64,000 bases of DNA, taken from the NCBI RefSeq assembly GCF_003605435.1, contig NZ_QXQB01000005.1:310001-374000 (forward strand). The letters run 5' to 3'. Each line of letters opens with the position of its first letter. The stretch's first letter is position 1. The notes beneath the pieces are model-generated. The model worked only from the letters and a program-made list of their open reading frames with translations, did not search any database and was not told the DNA's origin. The position numbers and the translations under genes are program-made. Positions 7,897-16,401 of the stretch are shown here, one piece after another. This DNA comes from Paenibacillus pinisoli. Its GTDB lineage: Bacteria; Bacillota; Bacilli; Paenibacillales; Paenibacillaceae.

Positions 7897-8567
7897 AGCG
7901 GCAACAGACGGACCTTATTCATTCCTTTCAGGTTGTCGATCATCGTCAGCCAAGCCTCAGGCTTATTCGGAAGCGCAGAATAGTAGCCCTTCAGAAAAGA
8001 AACAACCAGCGCCGCATCAACCTCTTCTACTGTCTCATCTTGCGGCAGGAATCCAAGATCAAGCTCTGTAACCGCATGGCCTTCATGATCCCAAGAAGGA
8101 TGCACATAAGGAATATCCAGTCGCTTGTAACCGATATGGGACAGCACTTCTCTGCGAACATATGGATTCATTGGCGATACGCCGCCGAATTCATGGGATG
8201 CCGCACGGTAAGGATCATAGATCTCCGCGAACATGCCGATCGGCTCTGTACCCGATTCCTTGGCGAGCCGCTCCAAATCCTGCTGGCGGCTGCGCATCAA
8301 GAATCGGCCAACGCCCAGCGAAGGCTTGCCGATAATCGTAAAGTCGGTCATGGCGACACGAAGCGCAGGATAGTAACGGTACTCCGTAGAGCCGACAACC
8401 TCTTCTCCGTGCAGTGCAACATAGACATGAATGCTCTCATCTTGCAGCGGTTCTCTCCAAAGCTCGTATGCCAGCACTTCCTCCGGCGGGAAAATAGAGC
8501 CTAGCAGCTCGTGCAATGGCTTGAAGTAAGGATCTTCAATCGAAGTAATGCGATGATAGGTTAACAT
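7893..8567 (-). CDS. GNAT-family N-acetyltransferase
   Basis: 224 residues. The fold suggests a GNAT acetyltransferase: an N-terminal ILGSIFPPEEVLAYELW-type helix, a central strand (EEVVGSTEYRYYP) and a conserved acetyl-CoA-loop region near LGVGRFLM. The longer C-terminal part (DIPYVHPSW, then a hydrophobic end) is less usual, and the acceptor is unknown. It is the middle member of a run of genes 7093-10176 that are closely spaced on one strand. ATG with GGAGTGA ribosome-binding site. Confidence 0.75.
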   Translation of the reverse strand: MLTYHRITSIEDPYFKPLHELLGSIFPPEEVLAYELWREPLQDESIHVYVALHGEEVVGSTEYRYYPALRVAMTDFTIIGKPSLGVGRFLMRSRQQDLERLAKESGTEPIGMFAEIYDPYRAASHEFGGVSPMNPYVRREVLSHIGYKRLDIPYVHPSWDHEGHAVTELDLGFLPQDETVEEVDAALVVSFLKGYYSALPNKPEAWLTMIDNLKGMNKVRLLPL

Positions 8568-8614
8568 AAGTTCGTCACTCCAATTCTGCTTGATGTTGTC
8601 TTTGCCTGGCCTTA

Positions 8615-9289
8615 TTACTTAGCTGCTGAGGCGCGAAATGGATTCCGCCATTCCATAATGACAGCGTGATTAAGCGATTCCTCGTCTTGCAGATAGTTCT
8701 CCGCAATACCTACCGGCACTCGTCCGCAGCGCAACAGAAATGAGATGACAGGGTCAGACCACTCTCCCGTCAGCACTTTCTCAACATATTGCTGCGGAGT
8801 TGCTTCCTGCGACTTGGTTCCGTAACCCGGCATGCGCCCCCCTCCAAGCAGGCGGTCCAGCTGAAGCTGGACAACCGTCTCATACATCGACTGCATGAGC
8901 CATTTGCCAAGTCCCGTCTTGCGGTATTCAGGAATGATGCATATATCGACGACATAAAGCGTATTGCCGTCAGGCCGATGATTGCGGATATAACCGTTAT
9001 CCGTGACGGTCTCCCAGCTATGGCTATGACCGTATTCGCTTATATCGACGATAAGTCCGGTCATGGAGCCGACAATGCGGTCGTCAACTTCAGCGCACAA
9101 CGCGCCTTCCCGGAACAGGGCAACGTGTTCCCTCAGCTGCTCCTTATTCCAAAGCAGCTCCTCAGGGAACGGCGGCGGAAAGCTTAAGCGCTGCGCCTCA
9201 ATCAGTCCGTCAAAGTCCTGCTCCGAATAATTGCGAATGATAGCCTCGACCGGCTTTCCCTTATGCCACACATATAATTGCTTGTTCAA
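8615..9289 (-). CDS. YhcX-type GNAT acetyltransferase, stand-alone
   Basis: 224 residues; GNAT fold with the acetyl-CoA loop near IPEYRKTGLGKWLM. Its wording (IEAQRLSFPPPFPEELLWN, GNTLYVVDICI, GGGRMPGYG, QQYVEKVLTGEWSDPV) matches the N-terminal half of Bacillus YhcX as I remember it, a protein that carries an acetyltransferase joined to a carbon-nitrogen hydrolase. Here the hydrolase half is a separate gene immediately upstream (9316-10176), 26 bases away. The start is TTG, supported by AAAGGAG about 10 bases before it. Substrate unknown. Confidence 0.85.
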   Translation of the reverse strand: MNKQLYVWHKGKPVEAIIRNYSEQDFDGLIEAQRLSFPPPFPEELLWNKEQLREHVALFREGALCAEVDDRIVGSMTGLIVDISEYGHSHSWETVTDNGYIRNHRPDGNTLYVVDICIIPEYRKTGLGKWLMQSMYETVVQLQLDRLLGGGRMPGYGTKSQEATPQQYVEKVLTGEWSDPVISFLLRCGRVPVGIAENYLQDEESLNHAVIMEWRNPFRASAAK

Positions 9290-9315
9290 TCGCTAAGCTC
9301 CTTTCCGCCTAAGGC

Positions 9316-10176
9316 TTAGCTCCAGTCCGGATACAGGTCCGATCTTCTGTCTCTCCAAGTCATAACCGAGCCGCTCTTCCTGACTTCCTCCAGCAGCGAC
9401 AGGTCCAGATCGCCTACTACGAGCATATCGTCGTTAATGACGCCTTCCGCAATAATGCCTGCGGGAGGGAACGGTATATCGTTCGGCGCGAGAATAGCAG
9501 CTTGACCGAAGTTGGCGCGCATAAAGTCGACCTTGCGCAGAGCGCCGACCGTTCCCGTCGTCACGACATAGATCTGATTCTCAATCGTTCTCGCATGGCA
9601 GCAATAACGGACGCGATAGAAGCCATGACGGTCATCTGTGCAAGACGGGCAGAATATGACGTCCGCCCCCTTCGCTCTTGCCATGCGTACAATTTCCGGA
9701 AACTCAATATCATAGCAAGTGAGCATCGCAATGGTGCCGAAAGGCGTCTGGAACACCTCAACGCCGTCCCCAGGCGTCATATCCCACTCCTCAACCTCAG
9801 TAGGCGTAAGATGGATCTTGTGCTGCACGTCGATTCTGCCGTCCGGATGGAACAAGTGAGCCGCGTTGCGGCGTTTTCCGCCCTCTACTTCCACGACATG
9901 AGTACCGCCAATAATGTACATGTCGTAAGATTGGGCCAGTTCAGCAAACAGCCGTTTGTAGTCTTCCGTAAAGTCAGGCAGCCTGCCGATCGGAAGCGCC
10001 TCGCCTTGGCCATCTCCAATCGAGAGCAGCTGAGTCGTCATAAATTCAGGGAAGAGCAGGAACTGGACGCCGTATTCCGACGCGTTCCTGACATAGTGGG
10101 TAACTTGCTCTTCAAATTGCTTGAAACTCTGGATGTCGGCAAGCTTGTATTGCACCGCCGCTACACGATACTTCAT
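9316..10176 (-). CDS. Carbon-nitrogen hydrolase (nitrilase superfamily)
   Basis: 286 residues. The catalytic triad of the superfamily is present: Glu44 (FPEFMTT), Lys120 (HKIHLTPTE) and Cys154 (LTCYDIEFPE). Such enzymes hydrolyse amides or nitriles through a cysteine acyl-enzyme. The frame is open to 10317, but the ATG at 10176 has a GGGGGAG site and begins MKYRVAAVQY, the normal start of the family. With the acetyltransferase at 8615-9289 it forms a two-gene version of the YhcX fusion, which suggests that the two activities act on the same substrate (inference). Confidence 0.92.
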   Translation of the reverse strand: MKYRVAAVQYKLADIQSFKQFEEQVTHYVRNASEYGVQFLLFPEFMTTQLLSIGDGQGEALPIGRLPDFTEDYKRLFAELAQSYDMYIIGGTHVVEVEGGKRRNAAHLFHPDGRIDVQHKIHLTPTEVEEWDMTPGDGVEVFQTPFGTIAMLTCYDIEFPEIVRMARAKGADVIFCPSCTDDRHGFYRVRYCCHARTIENQIYVVTTGTVGALRKVDFMRANFGQAAILAPNDIPFPPAGIIAEGVINDDMLVVGDLDLSLLEEVRKSGSVMTWRDRRSDLYPDWS

Positions 10177-10204
10177 GGTATTGACTCCCCCTGAATTCAT
10201 TCTA

Positions 10205-11566
10205 TTATTTGCGTTGCTTGAATTGAAGTGTAATCGTCGTGCCCAGCTCCGGCAGACTGAAGACATCAATCTTGCCCTCATGCAGATCGACGATTCGCTT
10301 GGCAATCGAAAGACCAAGACCTACGCCGCCTGTCGAGCGGCTTCTGGCGCCGTCTACACGGTAGAAGCGTTCGAACAGATGCGGAATCTCCTTCTCCGGA
10401 ATGCCCATCCCTTTATCCTTCACTTCGATCTTCACAATGTTCTTCATAAGCGTGATCGACACATCGATCGGCTCTTTGGAATACTTGATCGCATTGTCAA
10501 GCAAGATCACGAGCAACTGGCGGATCTTGTCCTTGTCGCCCATCATCCGGACGACTCGCGACAACGCCTTCACGCGGATCGGCCGCTGGAATGTTGTTTG
10601 CATCATCGTCGCCAGCTCGTCAACGACCTGCACCACATCGAACATCTCCAGCCGCAGCCAATCCTCCTGCTCCGCTTCGGCAAGCGTAAGCATCGATTTG
10701 GTCAGGTTTTGCAGCCGCGTCGCTTCCTTGGCGATCGCCTCGATCGCTTCGTCGCGCACGCTCTCGTCATCCCTTCCCCACCGCTTCAGCATGCCGGCAT
10801 AGCTGCTGATGACTGTAAGAGGCGTCTTCAGCTCATGCGAAGCGTCCGCAACGAATTGCTTCTGCCTCGCAAAGGTGCGGTCGAGCCGCTCGATCATCTG
10901 ATTGAAGGCCCGGATCAGCTGCTGCAGCTCGGCGGATTCCTCGCGGTTCCCCATATCAATCTGCCGCAGCTTGCCGCTCCGGTCGATCTCGCGCATCGTA
11001 TTGACCATCTGCTGGATCGGCGCAGTCAGCCTCGAAGTGAACCAATACGTGCCAAAAATAGCGAACAGAATAGCGCCGGCGCTCGTTACGCTAAGCGCAG
11101 CGACAAGCACCTGCAAATAATCGTCCAGCTCATCCAGTATGCGCATCACCTCAAGCATGGCGATAACCTTGCCGCCCTCAAAAAGCGGCACCTGCATGAA
11201 GATGATTCGCTCCCCGTTTCTCGTAATCATGCCGGAGTCATGATAAGGCTTGAACTCCGCCGGAATTTCCAGAATCGCCGGATGAATATTCATGCCCGTA
11301 ATGCTTAGCACGCGGTTATTGGGCGCAATGATACGGACCATCTCGTTCATGCTGCTGTATTCCTCCAATATCTCTGGGGAACTGAGTCCGCGGCCGCTCT
11401 GTATTCGCGGATTCTCCAGCAGCAGATTAACTTTGGTCATGATCACTTCTTCTTCGCTCTCGGTCGTAATCTTAATGACGTAGAAGTACACGAATATATT
11501 AAAGAAGATTAATATTAATATAAGCCAAAAAATCGTAAAAAGCGTAAACCGTTTACGCAGCGTCAT
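10205..11566 (-). CDS. Sensor histidine kinase, HAMP-containing
   Basis: 453 residues. TM1 about 8-31, an extracytoplasmic loop of about 120 residues, TM2 about 153-177, HAMP about 178-232, HisKA with the phospho-acceptor His244 in DASHELKTPL, and a HATPase_c domain with NAIKYS (N box), DKGMGIP (G1), LFERFYRV (F box) and GGVGLGLSI (G2). The layout is that of ArlS/EnvZ-type kinases. The signal is unknown. Its ATG overlaps the regulator stop by four bases (ATGA), so the pair is translationally coupled. Confidence 0.95.
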   Translation of the reverse strand: MTLRKRFTLFTIFWLILILIFFNIFVYFYVIKITTESEEEVIMTKVNLLLENPRIQSGRGLSSPEILEEYSSMNEMVRIIAPNNRVLSITGMNIHPAILEIPAEFKPYHDSGMITRNGERIIFMQVPLFEGGKVIAMLEVMRILDELDDYLQVLVAALSVTSAGAILFAIFGTYWFTSRLTAPIQQMVNTMREIDRSGKLRQIDMGNREESAELQQLIRAFNQMIERLDRTFARQKQFVADASHELKTPLTVISSYAGMLKRWGRDDESVRDEAIEAIAKEATRLQNLTKSMLTLAEAEQEDWLRLEMFDVVQVVDELATMMQTTFQRPIRVKALSRVVRMMGDKDKIRQLLVILLDNAIKYSKEPIDVSITLMKNIVKIEVKDKGMGIPEKEIPHLFERFYRVDGARSRSTGGVGLGLSIAKRIVDLHEGKIDVFSLPELGTTITLQFKQRK

Positions 11567-12261
11567 GCATCTGGCTCCTTTATCATATAGCCAACGCCGC
11601 GAACCGTATGGATCAGCTTATGGCGATAGCCCTTGTCAAGCTTTTGGCGCAAATATCGGATATAGACGTCAACGAGATTCGTCTCGCCGATGAAGTCATA
11701 GCCCCATACCTCGGACAGAATATCCTCGCGCGACTTCTCTTCGTTGCGGTTCTCCACCAAATAGACGAGCAGCTCGAATTCGCGCGGCGTCAGCTCGATC
11801 AGCAGATCCTTGCGGAATACTTTGCGTGTGCGCAGCTCGATTGTCAGATCGCCAAGCTTGATCAGATCGGAGCCTTCCGCTTCCTTCGGATATTGCTGGA
11901 AGATGCGCAGAATGTTCCTCACCCGCGCCAGCAGCTCCTCGACCGCAAACGGCTTTGTAACGTAATCGTTGGCTCCGTGCTCGAAGCCGCTTACCTTGTC
12001 TGGAACGGTATCTCTCGCCGTAAGCAATATGATAGGAACGGGATTGCCCGCTTGACGGATCAGGCGAAGCACTTCAATACCGCTCATCTCCGGCAGCATC
12101 ACATCCAGCAGCACAAGCTGCCATTCACCGGAGGACGCCATCTCGTAGCCTTTGCGGCCGTCACTCGCCACACCTACCGTATATCCTTCATGTTCGAGCT
12201 CTAACTGCAATATGCGGGCGATCCCCGCTTCATCTTCAACGACTAATATGCGTTCATTCAT
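11563..12261 (-). CDS. OmpR/PhoB-family response regulator
   Basis: 232 residues. Receiver domain 1-115 with the acidic pair E9-D10, phosphorylation site Asp53 (LLDVMLPEMSG), a Thr/Ser switch in LLTARD and Lys in YVTKPF; then a winged-helix DNA-binding domain ending RGVGYMI. The wording is closest to ArlR-type regulators. It is the first gene of the pair with the kinase. The ATG has AAGGAAGG, and a sigma-A promoter lies at 12299-12327. Confidence 0.95.
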   Translation of the reverse strand: MNERILVVEDEAGIARILQLELEHEGYTVGVASDGRKGYEMASSGEWQLVLLDVMLPEMSGIEVLRLIRQAGNPVPIILLTARDTVPDKVSGFEHGANDYVTKPFAVEELLARVRNILRIFQQYPKEAEGSDLIKLGDLTIELRTRKVFRKDLLIELTPREFELLVYLVENRNEEKSREDILSEVWGYDFIGETNLVDVYIRYLRQKLDKGYRHKLIHTVRGVGYMIKEPDA

Positions 12262-12298
12262 GAGTTTGGACCTTCCTTCTTGTTAGAATCCCAACAAT

Positions 12299-12327
12299 AT
12301 TATCATCATAAAGAAGGATATGTCCAA
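12299..12327 (-). promoter_or_regulatory. Predicted sigma-A promoter of the two-component operon
   Basis: Minus strand TTGGAC (12322-12327), 17-base spacer, GATAAT (12299-12304). It overlaps the space right after the stop of the kinase gene 12339-13961. Confidence 0.6.
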
Positions 12328-12338
12328 TTGCAAGAGAG

Positions 12339-13961
12339 CTATCGGCTGCTTTCGCGGTCAATATGCCGAGTCAGCTTATCGCACAGCGGGCTCATCGCCT
12401 TACTGAGCCTGTAGTCGAGAACGGTATTTTCCGTCATCCACTTATTGCTCCATAGAGCGTTCAATACCGCGTCCTGCGGCAGCAGCGGGACCGTGCATAT
12501 CGGGCTGTCCGGGAAGAGAGAGAGCCACTCTGGCCTGGCGCGGAACCGCACATCCTTGTTGGCAACCCAATGCAGCATCCCGCCCGTACCCTTCAGCTTC
12601 TCTCCCAGCTCAATTAGCCGCTGCACATGATCTACCTGCCATTTTGCAATAAAGGGATCTCCGACTGCAATGACATGAGTCGATTCCATCAGCCAATACA
12701 ACGCATCGGGCTCATGCCATTTGCTGGAGAAGTCCATAATATTGATTTCGCTGCCGAACTGCCTCAGCTTCTGCTCGAACAATCGGGAATCATGGCCATT
12801 CTGCGACAAATGATGGGACGGAACCACACACCAGTGAACGGGGTTACTGTCCTTCTTTCTCCGATTGTAGAACTCTGTATAGCGGATCATTCCGCTTTCG
12901 TCACTGGGGTCCTTCTTGGATCTGGCAGGCAGCAATTCGATCCATTCCGGCTGTACGCCGTAATATTCCGCAGCCGTCACGGTGCAGCCTCGCCGTCCAA
13001 GCAGCATGGACAATGTAATGGACAGCATCGTGGCGCCAGCCCCGGGAGACATCGAGATAACGCTTACAAGCGCTGGCTTCAGCTGGTTCATATGCATATC
13101 CCATCGCTTCGGACCGTCATCCGGGAGCACCGCCTGAGAGGAAAAGGCCTTCAGCGCCTGCTCCACATCCTGCATCGTCTGATAGCGATGCATCGGCATA
13201 GGGTGTAGCATCCTCTCCAGCACCGTACCGAACGAAGCTGGATAGTCCTTAGGCAATTGGGCAAGGATCGAGCGGTAATGACCGGATTCGCCGTCATAGG
13301 TCCGTACGCCGTTCGATGCAATATAGAACAATAAGGCTCCAAGCCCGTAAATATCCGTACGGGCATCGCTCTGTCGGCCGTCCCGCTGCTCCGGCGCCGC
13401 AAACCCAAGCGTGCCGAGCTTCACCGTATCTCCATGCTGCCCTTCCTTATATTTGCGGGAAATGCCGAAGTCAATCAGCTTGATATTGCCCTTCCGATCG
13501 ATCATCACATTAGATGGCTTCAGGTCGCGGTGAATGATGGCAGACGGCCGCGTATGCAAATAGATTAGCGCGGAGCAAAGCTGCAGACCGATATGCACAA
13601 GCTCCGGAAACGTAAAGCCGCTCATCGACTGGTTCAGCATGCCTGCAATCGTATCGCCGTCGATGTAATCCATGATCAGCACTTCTCTGCCGCTGCCGTT
13701 CCGCGGCGGGAAATAATCGGTAATAAGCGGCAAATACGGATGGCTTAATTTCATTAGCGTATGTGCTTCCGCCGAGTAAATTCCCTGTTCTATGCTGCCC
13801 GACGTAACTTTCATCGCGCGCACCGTTCCTTCAAGCTTCATATCTTCTACAGCATAGACTACACCCATGCCCCCTTGGCCAATCACGCGGATTACCCGAT
13901 AGCGTTCTTCTACTATGGTGCCGTTTTTCAATTGTGCGTTTCCTGGAACATGATCGCTCAT
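12339..13961 (-). CDS. Ser/Thr protein kinase fused to a degenerate P-loop (MinD-like) domain
   Basis: 540 residues. Residues 21-275 are a Hanks-type kinase: glycine loop GQGGMGVVY, Lys51 in AMK, HRDLKPSN (144-151), DFG (164-166), APEQ (189-192). Residues about 296-540 form a second domain that starts SVISMSPGAGATMLSITLS, which looks like the opening of a MinD/ParA/Soj-type ATPase, but the Walker lysine is absent (GAGAT instead of GKT). No transmembrane segment or PASTA repeats are present, unlike PrkC. The ATG at 13961 has AAGGAG; a longer frame to 14054 would read through a terminator and is rejected. No phosphatase partner is adjacent. Confidence 0.88.
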   Translation of the reverse strand: MSDHVPGNAQLKNGTIVEERYRVIRVIGQGGMGVVYAVEDMKLEGTVRAMKVTSGSIEQGIYSAEAHTLMKLSHPYLPLITDYFPPRNGSGREVLIMDYIDGDTIAGMLNQSMSGFTFPELVHIGLQLCSALIYLHTRPSAIIHRDLKPSNVMIDRKGNIKLIDFGISRKYKEGQHGDTVKLGTLGFAAPEQRDGRQSDARTDIYGLGALLFYIASNGVRTYDGESGHYRSILAQLPKDYPASFGTVLERMLHPMPMHRYQTMQDVEQALKAFSSQAVLPDDGPKRWDMHMNQLKPALVSVISMSPGAGATMLSITLSMLLGRRGCTVTAAEYYGVQPEWIELLPARSKKDPSDESGMIRYTEFYNRRKKDSNPVHWCVVPSHHLSQNGHDSRLFEQKLRQFGSEINIMDFSSKWHEPDALYWLMESTHVIAVGDPFIAKWQVDHVQRLIELGEKLKGTGGMLHWVANKDVRFRARPEWLSLFPDSPICTVPLLPQDAVLNALWSNKWMTENTVLDYRLSKAMSPLCDKLTRHIDRESSR

Positions 13962-13987
13962 ATCTCTAGTCTCCTTCTTTTCACAAC

Positions 13988-14042
13988 GAAAAAAAGCATC
14001 GCGAAACCACCCGCAGTCGGCAGGTCGTTTTCGGGATGCTTT
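13988..14042 (-). terminator. Terminator or attenuator before the kinase gene
   Basis: Minus strand stem AAGCATC / GATGCTT (14035-14041 with 13994-14000) with inner GAAA/TTTC pairing and seven T. It lies between a promoter at 14075-14104 and the kinase ribosome-binding site, as well as after the RlmM-like gene. Confidence 0.85.
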
Positions 14043-14074
14043 CCCATTACACATATAAGATTGGTTGTGCAGTC

Positions 14075-14104
14075 ATTATAGCACAGCAGCTCAAGGAGCT
14101 ACAA
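14075..14104 (-). promoter_or_regulatory. Predicted sigma-A promoter upstream of the kinase leader
   Basis: Minus strand TTGTAG (14099-14104), 18-base spacer, TATAAT (14075-14080). Transcription would start near 14068 and meet the terminator about 30 bases later, giving a short RNA or an attenuated leader. Confidence 0.55.
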
Positions 14105-14123
14105 CGTTGTGAATACTGCCTCG

Positions 14124-15143
14124 TTACTCTTTGAGACGGAGATGAAGTGTAATCTCTTCCCGGTTATGGAAGAGCTGCTTGGCCTTTAGTACGGTAAACG
14201 CTGTGCCGAGACGCTCCTTGACCTCTCTGATCGTCTGCAACGGCTTGCGATGCATCAGCTTGACGGTTATGATTGCCGTGGCTTCGTGAGCCAGCGCTCC
14301 CTTCAAATCCAGAACAAGCTTGCTCATCAGCATCGGACTCCAGCTCATATCGCAGACTAGCAGATCGAATGCGCGCTTCGGAAGCTTGGCTTCGGAAGCG
14401 TTGCGCTTGATATGCGTCAGCGCTGGGCTTGCGAGCAGCGACGGATGCATATCAGCAGGATCGATAGCCGTTACGCGCAGGCCGCGTTCCAGCAGCAAGG
14501 ACGTCCAGCCTCCCGGTGCCGCACCCACATCAAGCGCTTGCCGGTAGTCCGTATAGCTTAGGCCGAATGCCCTCTCCGCTTCAAGCAGCTTGAACTTCGC
14601 GCGGGATACTTGCCCCTCTTCCCGCTGGAATCTTACAGCACCACCCGGCCAATCCGACAGCATTTCCTCCGGCGTGGCGAAGCCGACATAAAGCTTGTCC
14701 CCTGCAGCATAGGCCGATATGATCATTTCGGGCTGCTGAACGACAGGCTCCGCATCCAGCTCCTCCAGCACGGCATCCAGCAGCGCTTTCGTATCGGAAG
14801 TCGTGTAGTGAAATGATGTTTTGGCATTTCTGCGAATATGTACTGCCGTCCGCTTTTCCTCAAAGACAAGACGGGCGTTGCGGATCATGTCCGCCAATCC
14901 CTGCAAATCAGACGCGCTCCCGTCAATATCCATAATCCGGTCGACCGGCTGAATATGACGAAGGAAGATCGGCTCTTCCCGATGTATCGCCGCCAGAGCC
15001 TCTGCTTGCTCCATGGCGCAGCTCATAAGGAATACCTCACCTGCGGCAAGCTGGGTGAAGCTTGCCCCCGGTATGATTCTTCGCAGCTCCTCCATTGCAT
15101 AAGGAGCATAAGTTTGATTTGCTGTTCCGATCCATTGACTCAC
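14124..15143 (-). CDS. RlmM/FtsJ-like RNA 2'-O-methyltransferase
   Basis: 339 residues. An N-terminal THUMP-like part precedes a Rossmann methyltransferase with the SAM motif DVGAAPGGW (205-213). The K-D-K-E catalytic tetrad of FtsJ-type 2'-O-methyltransferases can be placed at Lys183 or 185 (SRAKFKL), Asp265 (CDMSW), Lys295 (TVKLM) and Glu329/330 (NREEITL). It resembles RlmM, which methylates C2498 of 23S rRNA, but bacteria of this phylum carry distant versions, so the target is inferred. The start is GTG with an AGAGG site. Followed by a terminator before the kinase gene. Confidence 0.85.
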   Translation of the reverse strand: MSQWIGTANQTYAPYAMEELRRIIPGASFTQLAAGEVFLMSCAMEQAEALAAIHREEPIFLRHIQPVDRIMDIDGSASDLQGLADMIRNARLVFEEKRTAVHIRRNAKTSFHYTTSDTKALLDAVLEELDAEPVVQQPEMIISAYAAGDKLYVGFATPEEMLSDWPGGAVRFQREEGQVSRAKFKLLEAERAFGLSYTDYRQALDVGAAPGGWTSLLLERGLRVTAIDPADMHPSLLASPALTHIKRNASEAKLPKRAFDLLVCDMSWSPMLMSKLVLDLKGALAHEATAIITVKLMHRKPLQTIREVKERLGTAFTVLKAKQLFHNREEITLHLRLKE

Positions 15144-15192
15144 GATGGCTAAGCCTCTTTCATTATGATGTAATAGTATGCCGGCCGCGCCG

Positions 15193-15534
15193 CTATCGGC
15201 GCGACGCCTCTGCTACTTCGTCTAGCAGACGCTGAGGCATCGGCCCGCCGAACAGCTGAACATCCTCCGGCACATGTTCGGAGAGCGCATGATGCATCTG
15301 CTGCTTTCCCGGGGCGCTGGATGTATGCAAATAAATCCGGCGAGGATAGTTCCCAGTCTGTATCAAGTGGCGCACAACCTCGTATCCCGTCGGCTGGCCC
15401 CAGCCGAGGTCATAGTCCAGCGAGAGAATATCAATCGCCTCGACGTCAATCAGGAGCTTGCACTCCTCTGCTGACCTGGCGAATACGAAGCCTTGCGGAC
15501 ATTTGCGGAAATCATCCAGATAAACGTGGATCAT
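15193..15534 (-). CDS. Stand-alone cREC (cyclic-phosphate-processing receiver) domain protein
   Basis: 113 residues. It keeps receiver-like strand motifs (VYLDDFR with two Asp near the start, SLDYDLGWGQPTGYEV with Asp at the phospho-acceptor-like position) and LHTSSAP in place of the usual Thr switch. This matches the 'cyclic-phosphate processing receiver' family proposed from comparative genomics to act with RNA-processing enzymes. No output domain is attached. ATG with GGAGGGT. It lies next to an RNA methyltransferase, but there are no RNA-ligase or kinase partners in the window. Confidence 0.75.
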   Translation of the reverse strand: MIHVYLDDFRKCPQGFVFARSAEECKLLIDVEAIDILSLDYDLGWGQPTGYEVVRHLIQTGNYPRRIYLHTSSAPGKQQMHHALSEHVPEDVQLFGGPMPQRLLDEVAEASRR

Positions 15535-15582
15535 GAGTGACCCTCCATCCGATATGCTTGCGATGTTCTGTACCTTAACTTC

Positions 15583-16401
15583 TTATTCGATTAATTCCTG
15601 GCAGCTTGGGCAGGCGAATGCTTTGCGGTTGCCCGCCGTCACCTTCTGTACCGTGCCGCCGCATCTCATGCAGGACTGGCCTTCACGCTTATAGACCTGG
15701 AGACGCTCCCGATACCCGCCTGTAAGCAAATCCCCCTCGAACATTGGCTTCTCTCCGGCGCCGCCATGAGAAATGGCATCGCGAAGCACGCTGCCCATCG
15801 CTTGGTACAATCTCTCCCATGCGTCGGCATTCAGCGATTGAAGCTTTGTCTCGGGGCGGATTTTGGCAGCAAAGGCAATCTCATCGGCATAGACCGGTCC
15901 GATTCCGGAGATCAGCCCGGTATCCAGCAGCGCTGTACGGAGCGTGCTTCTTTTCTTGGAGAATCGCTCCACGAAGCGCGACAGCGTCAGCCGCTTGTCT
16001 AGCGGATCAACGCCGTTTACTTTCATGTACTCCTCCAGCCCTTTGACAGACATAGTCAGAATGTGCTCCGGCATTAAGCCGTAGAAGGTCACATAGCGAT
16101 CTCCGAAGGAAATCGTGGCGAAGGCTTTGGAGTCCTTCTTCTTCTCTCCGCTTCCGCAGAAAGCGTAGGCTTCATACGGAACGTACACAAGCAGGCGCTT
16201 GCCGTTATCCAGATGGAAAACAAGATGCTGCGCTCTCCGTTCCACAAACCAGACAGTTGTGCCCACTACGTGGCCGATCAGCTCAGTCTTGGCGGCTTCA
16301 TCCATACCCTTCTTATGAATTGTTAATGCTGTTATTTGGGCGCCTGCAAAACGTTCCGCAAGCATCGCCCGATATATATCCAACTCCGGCAGTTCCTGCA
16401 T
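15583..16401 (-). CDS. Fpg/Nei-fold DNA-binding protein lacking the catalytic N-terminal proline
   Basis: 272 residues with the full Fpg/Nei layout: N-terminal beta-sandwich, H2TH region (SGIGPVYADE) and a zinc finger C244-x2-C247-x16-C264-x2-C267 with Arg259. True glycosylases start Met-Pro-Glu and attack through Pro; here the start is MQELPEL, so Pro is Gln while Glu3 is kept. The Lys of the RRGK segment is also changed (RRAQHLVF), and the H2TH Asn is Pro. The start is firm: AGGGAGG site, and ATG directly after the TAG of the upstream gene. Either a lesion-binding or regulatory relative, or a glycosylase with a different nucleophile. Confidence 0.88.
   Translation of the reverse strand: MQELPELDIYRAMLAERFAGAQITALTIHKKGMDEAAKTELIGHVVGTTVWFVERRAQHLVFHLDNGKRLLVYVPYEAYAFCGSGEKKKDSKAFATISFGDRYVTFYGLMPEHILTMSVKGLEEYMKVNGVDPLDKRLTLSRFVERFSKKRSTLRTALLDTGLISGIGPVYADEIAFAAKIRPETKLQSLNADAWERLYQAMGSVLRDAISHGGAGEKPMFEGDLLTGGYRERLQVYKREGQSCMRCGGTVQKVTAGNRKAFACPSCQELIE

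Noticed and set aside
9316..10317. Long reading frame with extra 47 residues before the nitrilase start
   Set aside because: The ATG at 10176 has a strong GGGGGAG site and the normal family start; the extension covers the end of the kinase gene.
13962..14054. Upstream extension of the kinase gene
   Set aside because: It contains the terminator hairpin; ATG at 13961 has AAGGAG.
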